Of a stretch of DNA of 23,255 nucleotides, positions 1 through 7,571 are shown one piece after another. Every line of letters starts with the position of its first letter. Within the stretch, counting starts at the first letter, position 1. The DNA comes from DASXTS01 sp036402215 (GTDB taxonomy: Bacteria > Actinomycetota > Actinomycetes > Mycobacteriales > Pseudonocardiaceae): positions 1-23,255 of the forward strand of contig DASWTI010000630.1 in NCBI GenBank assembly GCA_036402215.1, given 5' to 3'. The translations under genes were made by a program, and so were the position numbers. Under the pieces are notes generated by a model that searched no databases, was not told where the DNA came from, and saw only the letters and a program-made list of their open reading frames with translations.

Positions 1-37
1 GGGGCGCCACGACGCGCGCGCCCGCCCGGAAACGCCA

Positions 38-70
38 CGGCGCCCGGCCCGGGGTACGGGACGGGCGCCG
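38..70 (-). terminator. possible terminator hairpin after the DUF3068 gene
   Basis: An 8-bp perfect inverted repeat (38-45 with 63-70) encloses a loop that can itself form a CCCG/CGGG stem. It lies about 20 bases past the stop of the minus-strand DUF3068 gene. There is no T-tract, so it would be a GC-rich hairpin terminator of the kind common in actinobacteria. The rest of 1-89 shows nothing recognisable. Confidence 0.35.
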
Positions 71-89
71 GTGGTCGCGGCGGGCCGGT

Positions 90-1073
90 CTACTGGGCGT
101 GGCGGCGGCCGCTCCGGCCGTTGCCGAGCATGGCGAGCACCAGGCCGACGAGCAGCAGCACGGCGCCGACCGAGATGAGCACGGCCGGGCCGACCGAGCG
201 CACCAGGCGCAGCTGCGAGCGCGCGTCCGAGGCGTCCGCCGCGGAGTTCTTCACGGTCTCCTCGTTGAACGCCAGGGTGCCCGCGAAGACGGTCAGCAGC
301 TCGGCGCCGTCCGGCCCGCGCAGCGTCTGCTTCTGCTCCTCCTGGCCCTTCACGATGATTCCGCTGTACGGCTCGACCCAGACGGTGCGGGTGTTCTCGT
401 AATAGCGGCTCGCGGTCACCGTCTCCTCGTCGGGCTGATCCACGAGATCGCCGGGGAGTTTGATTTCCGGAATGTCGAGCTTGGTCAGCGGAATGGTCTG
501 GACGAACTTGTAGGTCTCGACGCCCTCAATCGTCTCGGTCGCCTCGTAGCGCATCGGGAAGGCGGCCTTCGCGGAGTTGTCGAAATAGTCGTACTCACGC
601 TGCTCGGTGCCGAACGGGAACTTGTAGGACAGGCCCGTGTGGGTCACCGCGTCGTCGGCGTCGATCGTGTTGTCGTCCGAGTTGTCCTCGATGCCCTCGC
701 CGGAGCACGGGCGCACGGCCTCGTTCGTGTGCCGGTTGAGGCACAGGTGATCCAGGCTGCTGGTGAGCACCGTGCCGTCGGAGTCCTCGACCACCACGCC
801 GACGTCCCAGACCATCACGTCGCCGTCCGGCTTGGCCTCCGCGGCCTCCGGGTTGCCCCGCACCACGCGGGTCGCGGTGACGCTGACGCCGTCCTCCTGC
901 TCCAGCCGCGAGGTGCGGAACACCGTCATGTCCTCGCCGGTGGAAACGGACTCGCTGCTCTGGTTCAGTGGAACGAGCGCGAGCTTGTCGTAGGCATAGA
1001 ACCGGAGCGCCAGCCCGAGCACTATGCCGAACACTCCGAGAGCCAAGAGAACGAGGCCGACGACACGGCGCAT
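90..1073 (-). CDS. DUF3068 (PorA-like) membrane-anchored protein
   Basis: This 327-aa protein matches the DUF3068 family of actinobacteria in overall form. It has an N-terminal membrane segment (about residues 5-26, rich in V, L and G), a long polar extracytoplasmic domain, and a C-terminal membrane helix (about 295-318) followed by a short basic tail. The central part shows the family's pattern of threonine-rich and aromatic stretches. Two cysteines (in LCLNR and RPCSG) lie close together and could form a disulfide. The ATG is preceded by an AGGATGG-like ribosome site. It is transcribed away from the importer operon across a 181-bp divergent gap. Function is not established for this type of protein; an envelope role is inferred from topology. 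Confidence 0.8.
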   Translation of the reverse strand: MRRVVGLVLLALGVFGIVLGLALRFYAYDKLALVPLNQSSESVSTGEDMTVFRTSRLEQEDGVSVTATRVVRGNPEAAEAKPDGDVMVWDVGVVVEDSDGTVLTSSLDHLCLNRHTNEAVRPCSGEGIEDNSDDNTIDADDAVTHTGLSYKFPFGTEQREYDYFDNSAKAAFPMRYEATETIEGVETYKFVQTIPLTKLDIPEIKLPGDLVDQPDEETVTASRYYENTRTVWVEPYSGIIVKGQEEQKQTLRGPDGAELLTVFAGTLAFNEETVKNSAADASDARSQLRLVRSVGPAVLISVGAVLLLVGLVLAMLGNGRSGRRHAQ

Positions 1074-1241
1074 CGTGCACCATCCTGTGCGTGAGAATGA
1101 GACCCGGTCACGAGTTCGGGCGACGATACAGGACCCAAATCCGCAGGTGCCGCGCCCGTCCGGGTGACGTGGATCACCGGGTGTGGCCGGCCCCGGCGGC
1201 GTCCTCCGGGCGGGGCAGGATGATCACCCGGACGGCTGCAC

Positions 1242-1254
1242 TACGGTGGCCCCC
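1242..1254 (+). promoter_or_regulatory. -10 element of a likely leaderless promoter
   Basis: TACGGT fits the TAnnnT -10 consensus and is followed by exactly seven bases and then a GTG in the reading frame of the first permease. That spacing places the transcription start on the start codon. No Shine-Dalgarno sequence is visible before this GTG. No good -35 is seen. Confidence 0.45.
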
Positions 1255-2037
1255 GTGGCCGCCCTCCCAGCATCGCCCGTGGTCCGCGGCGCGATCGGCG
1301 TCGCGCTCTTCCTCGCCCTCGGCGAGATCGTCGGACGCGTCGGCATCGTCGCCCGGAACTACCTGCCGCCGACCAGCGACGTGGTCAGAGCCCTGTGGGT
1401 GATGCTCACCGAGCAGGGGTTCACCGAGCACATCCTGTCCACGACCGGTAACTGGCTGCTCGGCCTGGCCACCGCGGTCGCGGTCGGCGTGCCGCTCGGC
1501 CTGCTGCTCGGCAGCGTCCCGTTCCTCAACGAGATCAGCCGGCTGATCGTGGAGTTCCTGCGGCCGATCCCGTCGGTGGCGCTCATCCCGCTCGCCGTGC
1601 TGGTACTGGGCACGGGCACCGAGATGCGGGTGTTCATCATGACGTTCGCCGCGGTCTGGCCGATCCTGTTCAACACCATCTACGGCCTGATGGAGGTGGA
1701 CCCGCAGGCCAAGGAGACGGCGCGCTCCTACGGGTCGAGCCGGCTCGGCGTGGTGCTGCGGGTGTCGCTGCCGTCGGCGGCGCCGTTCGTGCTCACCGGC
1801 ATCCGCACCGCGGCGGCCATCGCGCTGATCCTGGAGGTCACCGCCGAGCTGTTCGGCGGCGGCCGCAGCGGCATCGGCACGGTGATCGGCGTGGCCATCT
1901 ACGGCTCCGGCGAGAAGGACGTGGTGCTCGCCGGGGCCTTCGTCACCGGGCTGATCGGGCTCGCGGCGAACCTGGCGCTGGAGTACGCCGGGCGGCGCGG
2001 GCTGGTCTGGGCGCACCAGGAGGGCGGCGGCCGATGA
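1255..2037 (+). CDS. ABC importer permease (SsuC/TauC type), subunit 1
   Basis: A 260-aa integral membrane protein of the binding-protein-dependent transport permease family used for nitrate, sulfonate, taurine or related small substrates. It has about six hydrophobic segments. The ATPase-docking loop carries the EAA-like pattern beginning KETARSYGSS and continuing through RVSLPSAAPFVLTGIR. The frame is open further upstream, but a GTG at 1255 is favoured because a TAnnnT element sits seven bases before it; GTG at 1246 is the alternative. The stop overlaps the next gene's start (ATGA), so the two permeases are translationally coupled and probably form a heterodimeric channel. No cognate ATPase gene lies nearby. 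The substrate cannot be read from the sequence. Confidence 0.88.
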   Translation: MAALPASPVVRGAIGVALFLALGEIVGRVGIVARNYLPPTSDVVRALWVMLTEQGFTEHILSTTGNWLLGLATAVAVGVPLGLLLGSVPFLNEISRLIVEFLRPIPSVALIPLAVLVLGTGTEMRVFIMTFAAVWPILFNTIYGLMEVDPQAKETARSYGSSRLGVVLRVSLPSAAPFVLTGIRTAAAIALILEVTAELFGGGRSGIGTVIGVAIYGSGEKDVVLAGAFVTGLIGLAANLALEYAGRRGLVWAHQEGGGR

Positions 2038-2828
2038 GGACCTTCCTGGCGCGCTGGCTGGTGCTGGCCGGGCTCGTGGTGGCCTGGGAGTGGGCGACGA
2101 AGCGGGCCGAGGACCCGTTCTTCCCGCAGCCCACGGTGATCGCCGAGACCATCCAGCGGCGGTGGCTGTCCGGGCCGCCGTCGCACCTGTTCCTCAGCGA
2201 GAACGTGGCCAAGGACCTGTTGCCGAGCCTCGCGCGGCTGCTGTCCGGGTGGGCGCTCGCCGCCGTCCTGGGGATCACGGTGGGCATCGCCATCGGGCGG
2301 TCGCAGACGCTCAACGACTACCTGGCGCCGGTGCTGCACTTCCTGCGCGCCGTGCCGCCGCCGGCCCTGCTGCCGGTCTTCATCGTGCTCATCGGGCTGG
2401 ACAATTCCATGCAGCTCGCGCTGATCACGTTCGGTGTCGTGTGGCCGATCCTGCTCAACGCGGCGGAGGGCGCCCGCTCGGTACCGGCGACGCAGGTGGA
2501 GACCGCGCGAGCCTTCCGGGTGTCACGCGTTCGTTGGTTACTGGGCGTAGTACTTCCGTCGTCGGCGCCCAAGATCTTCGCCGGTCTGCGGGTCAGCCTG
2601 TCGCTGTCGCTCATCATCATGGTGATCTCCGAGCAGGTCGGCTCCGGCGCCGGCCTGGGACGCACCCTGGTGGACGCCCAGCGGGACTTCTCCCTGCGTG
2701 GGATGTGGGCGGTGATCGTGGTACTCGGCGTTCTCGGGTATGCGTTGAACGCGGGACTACTGGCCCTGGAAAAGCGCGTTCTGCGGTGGCATGTGGGGGC
2801 CCGCGGTCAGCTCGCGGACACCGGCTGA
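2034..2828 (+). CDS. ABC importer permease (SsuC/TauC type), subunit 2
   Basis: A 264-aa permease of the same family as the gene just upstream, with which it overlaps by 4 bp (ATGA). It is hydrophobic with about six membrane segments and a conserved EAA-type cytoplasmic loop (VETARAFRVSRVRWLLG followed by VLPSSAPKIFAGLR). A family-typical ExxPxPAL-like motif appears as FLRAVPPPALLPVF. Having two different permeases suggests a heterodimer. It contains a TTA leucine codon at 2538-2540, in a short run of atypical codons (TTA CTG GGC GTA GTA CTT). TTA is very rare in genomes this GC-rich. Confidence 0.88.
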   Translation: MRTFLARWLVLAGLVVAWEWATKRAEDPFFPQPTVIAETIQRRWLSGPPSHLFLSENVAKDLLPSLARLLSGWALAAVLGITVGIAIGRSQTLNDYLAPVLHFLRAVPPPALLPVFIVLIGLDNSMQLALITFGVVWPILLNAAEGARSVPATQVETARAFRVSRVRWLLGVVLPSSAPKIFAGLRVSLSLSLIIMVISEQVGSGAGLGRTLVDAQRDFSLRGMWAVIVVLGVLGYALNAGLLALEKRVLRWHVGARGQLADTG

Positions 2829-2866
2829 CCTGCTATTACGCAGCGTAGTTTCATCACCCGCACCGG

Positions 2867-2941
2867 TTACTCCGGTCAGCTGTTCAGGTAGTCTGCGCCA
2901 GGCTCGGGGTTGATCTAACAAGGTTGCTCGGACACTAGGAG
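2867..2941 (+). promoter_or_regulatory. weak promoter candidate and ribosome site before the binding-protein gene
   Basis: The 119-bp gap between permease 2 and the binding-protein gene contains TTACTC (2867) and, 16 bases on, TAGTCT (2889), a weak -35/-10 pair. A 5-bp inverted repeat (ACCGG/CCGGT, 2862-2876) overlaps the -35. AGGAG at 2937-2941 is a good ribosome site six bases before the GTG. The binding protein may therefore be expressed at a different level from the permeases. Confidence 0.3.
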
Positions 2942-2947
2942 TGGGTT

Positions 2948-3934
2948 GTGCGTCGTTCATTGCTGCGCCCCATCGTGGCGCTGCTGGCCGTCCCGTTGCT
3001 CGCGCTGAGCGCGTGCGGGGGCGACAGCGAGCCTGAGCAGCAGGCTCAGAACGCGGGCGGTGGCGCCCTGGAGAAGACCCGCATCGTCGTCGGCACGGTG
3101 CCGGTTCTCGGAGTGGCCCCGCTGTACATCGCGCTCGAGAAGGGCTACTTCAAGGAGGAAGGCCTCGACGTCGAGGCGCGGATCTACGCCAGTGGCGCGC
3201 TGTCCCTGCCCGCGCTGATCAAGGGCGAGATCGACCTCGTGTTCTCCAACTACATCTCGATGTTCAAGGCCCAGGCCGAGGGCGCCGGCAAGCTCCGGGT
3301 CATCGCCGAGGGTTCCTCGTCGGCCGCGAACAGCTTCGGCGTGTACGTGATGCCGAACTCCACCATCCGCGAGGCCAAGGACCTGGCCGGCAAGAAGATC
3401 GGCGTCAACGCCCGCGGCAACATCGCCACCGTGCTGACGAACGAGTCGCTGACCTCGGCCGGCGTGGACATCAACACCATCAACTACGTGGACGTGCCGT
3501 TCCCGGACATGGGCGCCGCGCTGTCCCGCGGTGACATCGACGCGGCCTTCCTGGCCGAGCCGTTCATCACCGCCAACTCGGCCGAGCTCGGCATCAACCG
3601 CGTCGTCGACACCGGCGTCGGCACCGTCGACGGCCTGCCGATGGACGGCTACGGCGGCACCGAGGGCTGGGTGAAGCAGCACCCGAACACCGCTGCCGCG
3701 TTCCAGCGCGCGATCCAGAAGGCCGCCGCCACCGCCGCCAACCGGTCGGAGACGGAGAAAGTCATCACCGGGTACGCGAAGGTGAACCCGAAGCTGGCGC
3801 CGCTGATGGCCCCGCTGCAGTACCCGACCTCGATCAACCCGACCCGGCTTCAGCGCGTCGCGGACCTGATGGAGGCGCAGAAGCTGCTGTCGGCCAAGCT
3901 GGACGTCACCACGTTCGTGGGCGTGCCCAGCTAG
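2948..3934 (+). CDS. ABC importer substrate-binding lipoprotein (SsuA/NMT1-like)
   Basis: A 328-aa exported lipoprotein. It has a basic N-terminus, a hydrophobic segment, and a lipobox Leu20-Ser-Ala-Cys23 where lipid attachment and signal peptidase II cleavage would occur. The mature part is a type II periplasmic-binding-protein fold of the NMT1/SsuA/TauA kind, with the family-typical opening GTVPVLGVAPLYIALEKGYF and then LVFSNYIS, KDLAGKKIGVN and DIDAAFLAEPF. It would deliver a small organic ligand (sulfonate-, nitrate-, pyrimidine- or taurine-like; unresolved) to the two permeases encoded upstream. The GTG start has AGGAG six bases ahead. A strong hairpin follows the gene, so the operon ends here without an ATPase. 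Confidence 0.88.
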   Translation: MRRSLLRPIVALLAVPLLALSACGGDSEPEQQAQNAGGGALEKTRIVVGTVPVLGVAPLYIALEKGYFKEEGLDVEARIYASGALSLPALIKGEIDLVFSNYISMFKAQAEGAGKLRVIAEGSSSAANSFGVYVMPNSTIREAKDLAGKKIGVNARGNIATVLTNESLTSAGVDINTINYVDVPFPDMGAALSRGDIDAAFLAEPFITANSAELGINRVVDTGVGTVDGLPMDGYGGTEGWVKQHPNTAAAFQRAIQKAAATAANRSETEKVITGYAKVNPKLAPLMAPLQYPTSINPTRLQRVADLMEAQKLLSAKLDVTTFVGVPS

Positions 3935-4349
3935 CTTCACCGCTTTACGCTTCACTGCTTCACTGCTCTGCCGATCTGACGCTGCGTGGCGGTCACCCCT
4001 GTCCCGGGTGACCGCCACGCGGCGTGTGCGGCGTTGTCGGCCCTCTGAGGCGTGCCACGGCGGCCGCCGGCGGGTCCGGCGGCCCCGGACGGCCGGTCCG
4101 GGGCTGCGCGGGTCTCCGGGCGGCTCAGGGCTTCCGGCGTCGTACGGGGTTTCGACGGTCGCACGACTGCTCAGGTGTCGCGGGGTCACCGGGGCGCACG
4201 GTTGCCGGGGCATCGTTCCCACGGCGGCCGGCTCGGGTTGGCCGCCGTGGTGCCCTCGTCGCCCGGTGCTGGGGTTGCTGGGGTTGCCCCGGGCTGCTCG
4301 GTTGCTCGGACTGTCGAGGGTCGCCCCGGCCGTGCCGTCGTACCCCGGG
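3935..4349. other. 415-bp stretch without a convincing gene
   Basis: Apart from the hairpin at 3984-4020 this stretch shows only short low-complexity repeats: an imperfect CTTCAC(T/C)GC series at 3941-3966 and a tandem GCTGGGGTT pair at 4268-4285. Open frames cross it on both strands, but they are rich in Arg, Gly and Pro, lack ribosome sites and resemble no family I know. Confidence 0.5.
3984..4020 (+). terminator. strong hairpin terminator of the importer operon
   Basis: A perfect 15-bp inverted repeat (GCGTGGCGGTCACCC at 3984-3998 with its complement at 4006-4020) closes a 7-base loop, starting 49 bases after the stop of the binding-protein gene. No T-tract follows, which is usual for actinobacterial hairpin terminators. 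Confidence 0.75.
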
Positions 4350-4571
4350 TCAGCGGAAGGCGCGGCGAACCATGAGCAGGAGCATGAGGAGGGCGACCAC
4401 GATGAGCGGATAGCGCACCCGCGGGTCGGCGAGGCGGTGGCGCACGGCCTCGCTGCCGGACTCCACGAAGCGCTTCGGATGCGCTCGCTGGCCGAGCTCG
4501 TCGAGCGTGGCGGCCAGCGCCTCGCGGGCCTGCTCGATCTCCCGTTCGATGGTCTCCGGATCCCGGGCCAC
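4350..4571 (-). CDS. DUF3618 domain small membrane protein
   Basis: A 73-aa protein. It opens with the family-typical acidic and basic helix (ARDPETIEREIEQAREALAA, ending TLDELGQR), which reads as amphipathic or coiled-coil-like. It ends with one membrane helix (about residues 54-69, YPLIVVALLMLLLMV) and a short basic tail. These features are characteristic of DUF3618, small actinobacterial proteins of unknown role. The frame extends eight codons upstream, but a GTG at 4571 is chosen because a strong AGGAGGGG ribosome site lies just before it. It is divergent from bcp. Confidence 0.82.
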   Translation of the reverse strand: MARDPETIEREIEQAREALAATLDELGQRAHPKRFVESGSEAVRHRLADPRVRYPLIVVALLMLLLMVRRAFR

Positions 4572-4703
4572 TGTCCCCTCCTGACGTCGCCACACGGCCG
4601 CCCGCGGTGCCCTCGCCGCAACGCTGCCCGTGTGTCCTCCGGGTGCCGAGATTAGATCATTGGACTCTTGCCGGCCCGGCGTGGGCGGGGTTGATGGCCG
4701 CGA

Positions 4704-4716
4704 TAGCGTCCGCTAT
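4704..4716 (+). promoter_or_regulatory. -10 element of a likely leaderless bcp promoter
   Basis: TAGCGT (4704-4709) is followed by exactly seven bases and then the bcp ATG, and no Shine-Dalgarno sequence is present. The element sits inside a small palindrome, ATAGCG-TC-CGCTAT (4703-4716), that abuts the start codon and could be a binding site. Confidence 0.45.
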
Positions 4717-5184
4717 ATGACCGTACGCCTCTCGCCCGGTGACCCGGCCCCGGACTTCACCCTCCCCGACGCCGACGGCCACCCCGTGTCCCTCGCCGAC
4801 CACCGTGGGCGGCGCGTCATCGTGTACTTCTACCCCGCCGCCAGCACCCCCGGCTGCACCAAGCAGGCCTGCGACTTCCGCGATTCCCTCGAATCCCTGT
4901 CCGCCGCCGGCGTGGACGTGCTGGGCATCTCCCCCGACAAGCCCGCCAAGCTGGCGAAGTTCCGCGACGCCGAGCACCTGACCTTCCCGCTGCTGTCGGA
5001 CCCCGCGAAGGAGACCCTCCAGGCGTACGGCGCCTACGGCGAGAAGACCATGTACGGCAAGACCGTCACCGGCGTCATCCGCTCCACCTTCGTCATCGCC
5101 CCCGACGGCACCGTCGAGGTCGCCCAGTACAACGTCCGCGCCACGGGCCACGTCGCCAAGCTCCGCAAGGACCTAGGCTTGTAA
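4717..5184 (+). CDS. bcp: thioredoxin-dependent thiol peroxidase, Bcp/PrxQ
   Basis: A 155-aa peroxiredoxin of the Bcp/PrxQ subfamily, which reduces hydrogen peroxide and organic hydroperoxides in the cytoplasm using thioredoxin. The active site reads YPAASTPGCTKQAC. Cys47 is the expected peroxidatic cysteine, with Thr44 and Pro40 in the conserved PxxxT surround. Cys52, five residues on, is the resolving cysteine of the atypical two-cysteine type. The C-terminal half (RSTFVIAPDGTVE) is also standard, and the length is normal for the family. ATG at 4717 fits both the family's N-terminus and the TAnnnT element before it. A tRNA gene begins 12 bases after the stop, so the two may share a transcript. 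Confidence 0.95.
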   Translation: MTVRLSPGDPAPDFTLPDADGHPVSLADHRGRRVIVYFYPAASTPGCTKQACDFRDSLESLSAAGVDVLGISPDKPAKLAKFRDAEHLTFPLLSDPAKETLQAYGAYGEKTMYGKTVTGVIRSTFVIAPDGTVEVAQYNVRATGHVAKLRKDLGL

Positions 5185-5196
5185 CCCACCAAGGAC

Positions 5197-5269
5197 GGGG
5201 CCGTAGCCCAACGGCAGAGGCACTGGATTTAGGTTCCAGCCAGTGGGGGTTCGACTCCCCTCGGCCCCA
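5197..5269 (+). tRNA. tRNA with anticodon UAG (leucine by anticodon), short variable arm
   Basis: A 73-base cloverleaf can be folded by hand. The acceptor is GGGGCCG/CGGCCCC (5197-5203 with 5262-5268) with discriminator A5269. The D-arm has a GCC/GGC stem with conserved GG in the loop. The anticodon stem is CTGGA/TCCAG, with loop TTTAGGT giving anticodon TAG at 5230-5232. The variable region is five bases (5240-5244) and the T-arm is GGGGG-TTCGACT-CCCCT. CCA is not encoded. The anticodon reads CUA/CUN leucine codons, but bacterial tRNA-Leu normally has a long variable arm, which this lacks. The gene is clear; its amino acid identity is less certain. Confidence 0.88.
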
Positions 5270-5294
5270 CCCAGGGTGCACGGCGGCGACCGCT

Positions 5295-5312
5295 GCGGCG
5301 GGCTCACGCCGC
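5295..5312 (-). terminator. possible terminator of the peptide operon
   Basis: GCGGCG (5295-5300) and CGCCGC (5307-5312) form a 6-bp stem with a 6-base loop, 13 bases past the stop of the S26 protease gene on the minus strand. The position suits an operon terminator, but the stem is short and lacks a T-tract. Confidence 0.35.
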
Positions 5313-5325
5313 GCAGTTCCTTCGT

Positions 5326-5736
5326 TCATCGGTGCAGCCGGCACACCACTACCGCGAACACGTCGGATCTGCGGATGTAGCCGTACGTGCGCGAGTCCTC
5401 GCTTCGGTGGTGGTCCCCTCGGACGACCACCGCGCCGTCGGGCACCGGGGCGCCGTCGGGGCGGCCGTGCACCCAGGCCGGCGTCGGGTCGCCCGGCAGC
5501 GCGGCCAGCCGCTTCACCCGGTACGGCGGTGAGCATTCGGGCAGGCCGGCACCCGGCGGCCGGAACACCACGACGCTGCCGCGCCGCAGGATCGGTAGCC
5601 GGTGGGCCAGCAACAGGTCCCGGTCCGCGAAGGTGGGTCTCATGCTGCCGCCGTGCACCCGCACGATGAGCAGCACCCTGCGCAGCACGACAACGACCAG
5701 GGCCGCGCCGGCCGTGAGCCACACCAGGCCGGTCAC
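5326..5736 (-). CDS. S26 family signal-peptidase-like protease
   Basis: A short (136-aa) type I signal peptidase relative. One N-terminal membrane helix (about residues 3-27) is followed by the catalytic serine in GGSMRPT (Ser31), the catalytic lysine in RVKRLAALPGD (Lys75) and the conserved GDHHRSEDSR segment (about 108-116). The Ser/Lys dyad is intact, so it should be active on the outer face of the membrane. It is smaller than housekeeping LepB. GTG at 5736 is chosen because it overlaps the ABC exporter's stop codon (GTGA), giving translational coupling. As the last gene of the peptide operon it is best read as the dedicated protease that removes the leader of the cysteine-rich peptide. 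That role is inferred from context only. Confidence 0.88.
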   Translation of the reverse strand: MTGLVWLTAGAALVVVVLRRVLLIVRVHGGSMRPTFADRDLLLAHRLPILRRGSVVVFRPPGAGLPECSPPYRVKRLAALPGDPTPAWVHGRPDGAPVPDGAVVVRGDHHRSEDSRTYGYIRRSDVFAVVVCRLHR

Positions 5737-7571
5737 GACACCGTCGCACCGGTGTCGGCGTAACCGCGCGCCTGGGTGCTGAACAGCCGCGCGTACACGC
5801 CGCCGGTCCGCATCAGCTCCGCGTGGTCGCCCCGCTCGACCACCACGCCGTCGGCCAGCACCACGATGGCGTCGGCATCCCGGAGCGAGCCGAGGCGGTG
5901 GGAGATCAGTAGGGACGTCCGGCCGCGCCGCAGCGATCCCAGCATGACGTGCAGCCGGTGCTCGGCCTCGGCGTCGAGGCCGGAGCTGGGTTCGTCCAGG
6001 ATCAGCAGGTCCGCGCGGTCGCGCAGCAGCGATCGGGCCACGGCCAGCCGTTGCCACTGCCCGCCGGACAACGTGACGCCTGCCTCGCCGTCCTCCTCGT
6101 CGAGGAACATGCGGCTGAGCATGGTGTCGTAGCCGCGCGGGAACTCGGCGATCACCTCGTCGATGCCGGCCAGCCGGGCCGAGCGCCGGATGGCCTCGAC
6201 GTCGCGTATCCGCCCCACGTCACCGACCCCGATGTTCTCGCCGACCGGGAGGTCGTAGGTCATGAAGTCCTGGAACGTCGCGGCGATCCGGCCGCGCAGC
6301 GACTCGGGGGACAGCTCGCGGATGTCCGTCCCGTCCCACAGGATGCGGCCACGCTCGGGGTCGTAGAACCGGCAGACGAGCTTCACCAGCGTGCTCTTGC
6401 CCGCGCCGTTGAGGCCGACCAGGCCGAGCGACGTCCCGGCCGGGAGCTCGAAGCTCACCCCGCGCAGGATCCAGGGACCGGTTTCGTCGTACCGGAACCA
6501 GACGTCGTCGAAGCGCAGCGAGCGACGCAGGGCGGCTGCCTCGCCCGTCCCGGCGGGCAGGTCGTCCGAGGACCGCATCACCTCCAGGAAGCGCTGGAAC
6601 AGCTTCATCGACTGGCTCGTCCTGCCGATCTCGGCCACGATCTGGGCCAGCGCGCCCTGCACGCCGGCCATGGCGGACATGAACAGCAGCACGTCGCCCG
6701 GCGTGAGCTGGCCGAGCATCACCCGGCGCGCGACGACCACGACACCGACCCCGGCGAGTACCGCGCCCAGCAGGCCGAGTGCGGACTGGACCACCGCCGT
6801 ACGGCCGGCGAGCCGGACCATGACCTGCTGGGAGGTGCGCAACGCCGCCAGCTGCCTGCCCCGGAAGAACGGGGCGAGCCCGAACAGCCGGACCTCCTTC
6901 GCCGCCCTGGTGTCGGTCAGCAGCGACCGGTACAGGAACCGCCGCCGCTCCAGCTCGGACACCGTCAGGCTGGCATCGACGTGCCGCCTGGCCAGCCGCG
7001 TCTCGGCGACCACCCCCGGGATCGCGGCCAGCACGAGCAGGACCGCCATCGCCGGCCACACCGTGGCGACCACGGCGACGAAGCTGCACAGCGAGACGAG
7101 GGCGCGCAGCGACCCCTGGGCGAAGTTGGTGAGCGCGCTCGGTCCGTCGGACGCCGACTGCTCCGCCAGCAGCAACCGGTCCTGGAAGCGGGGGTCCTCG
7201 AAGTACCTCAGCCCGACGAACTCGCTGACCCGGCCGAACAGGTCGCGCTCCGCCCGCAGGCTGATCGCCGCGTCGTGCCTGCTCGTGACGTAGTCCAGCG
7301 CGTGCGAGATCAGCAGCCCGGCCGCGCCGATCGCGGCGCCGAGCACGGCGAACATCGTCACCCTGGCGAGCGCGCCGTTCGCGCCGAGGGCGAGCTCGTC
7401 GACGAGGAGCTTGCCGAACCACGCGACGAGCGGCGGAAAGCCGGCGATCACCAGCGTCAACGACACGCGAAGCGCCGCGCTCGACGGCGAGGCCCGCCAG
7501 CCGAGCGCCAGCGCGGACCACGCTGCCGTGATCAGCCCCGGCCGGGACGTGCTCGGCCCGTCGGGGTTCAC
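5733..7571 (-). CDS. ABC exporter, fused membrane and ATPase domains
   Basis: A 612-aa half-size exporter. The membrane domain fills about residues 15-330. The nucleotide-binding domain follows, with Walker A GLNGAGKST, Q-loop ATFQDF, signature LSGGQWQRLAVARS, Walker B LLILDEP, D-loop SSGLD and the switch histidine in LLISHRL, all intact. It would act as a homodimer and export the operon's substrate. It has no N-terminal C39 peptidase domain, unlike many bacteriocin exporters; the operon instead encodes a separate S26 protease. GTG at 7571 overlaps the stop of the thioredoxin gene (GTGA); the open frame upstream of it is shadow of that gene. The most likely cargo is the peptide encoded at 8670-8900. 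Confidence 0.92.
   Translation of the reverse strand: MNPDGPSTSRPGLITAAWSALALGWRASPSSAALRVSLTLVIAGFPPLVAWFGKLLVDELALGANGALARVTMFAVLGAAIGAAGLLISHALDYVTSRHDAAISLRAERDLFGRVSEFVGLRYFEDPRFQDRLLLAEQSASDGPSALTNFAQGSLRALVSLCSFVAVVATVWPAMAVLLVLAAIPGVVAETRLARRHVDASLTVSELERRRFLYRSLLTDTRAAKEVRLFGLAPFFRGRQLAALRTSQQVMVRLAGRTAVVQSALGLLGAVLAGVGVVVVARRVMLGQLTPGDVLLFMSAMAGVQGALAQIVAEIGRTSQSMKLFQRFLEVMRSSDDLPAGTGEAAALRRSLRFDDVWFRYDETGPWILRGVSFELPAGTSLGLVGLNGAGKSTLVKLVCRFYDPERGRILWDGTDIRELSPESLRGRIAATFQDFMTYDLPVGENIGVGDVGRIRDVEAIRRSARLAGIDEVIAEFPRGYDTMLSRMFLDEEDGEAGVTLSGGQWQRLAVARSLLRDRADLLILDEPSSGLDAEAEHRLHVMLGSLRRGRTSLLISHRLGSLRDADAIVVLADGVVVERGDHAELMRTGGVYARLFSTQARGYADTGATVS

Noticed and set aside
2957..4655. 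Long open frames opposite or downstream of the binding-protein gene, on both strands
   Set aside because: No ribosome sites, low-complexity products and no family resemblance; they also run through the hairpin at 3984-4020.
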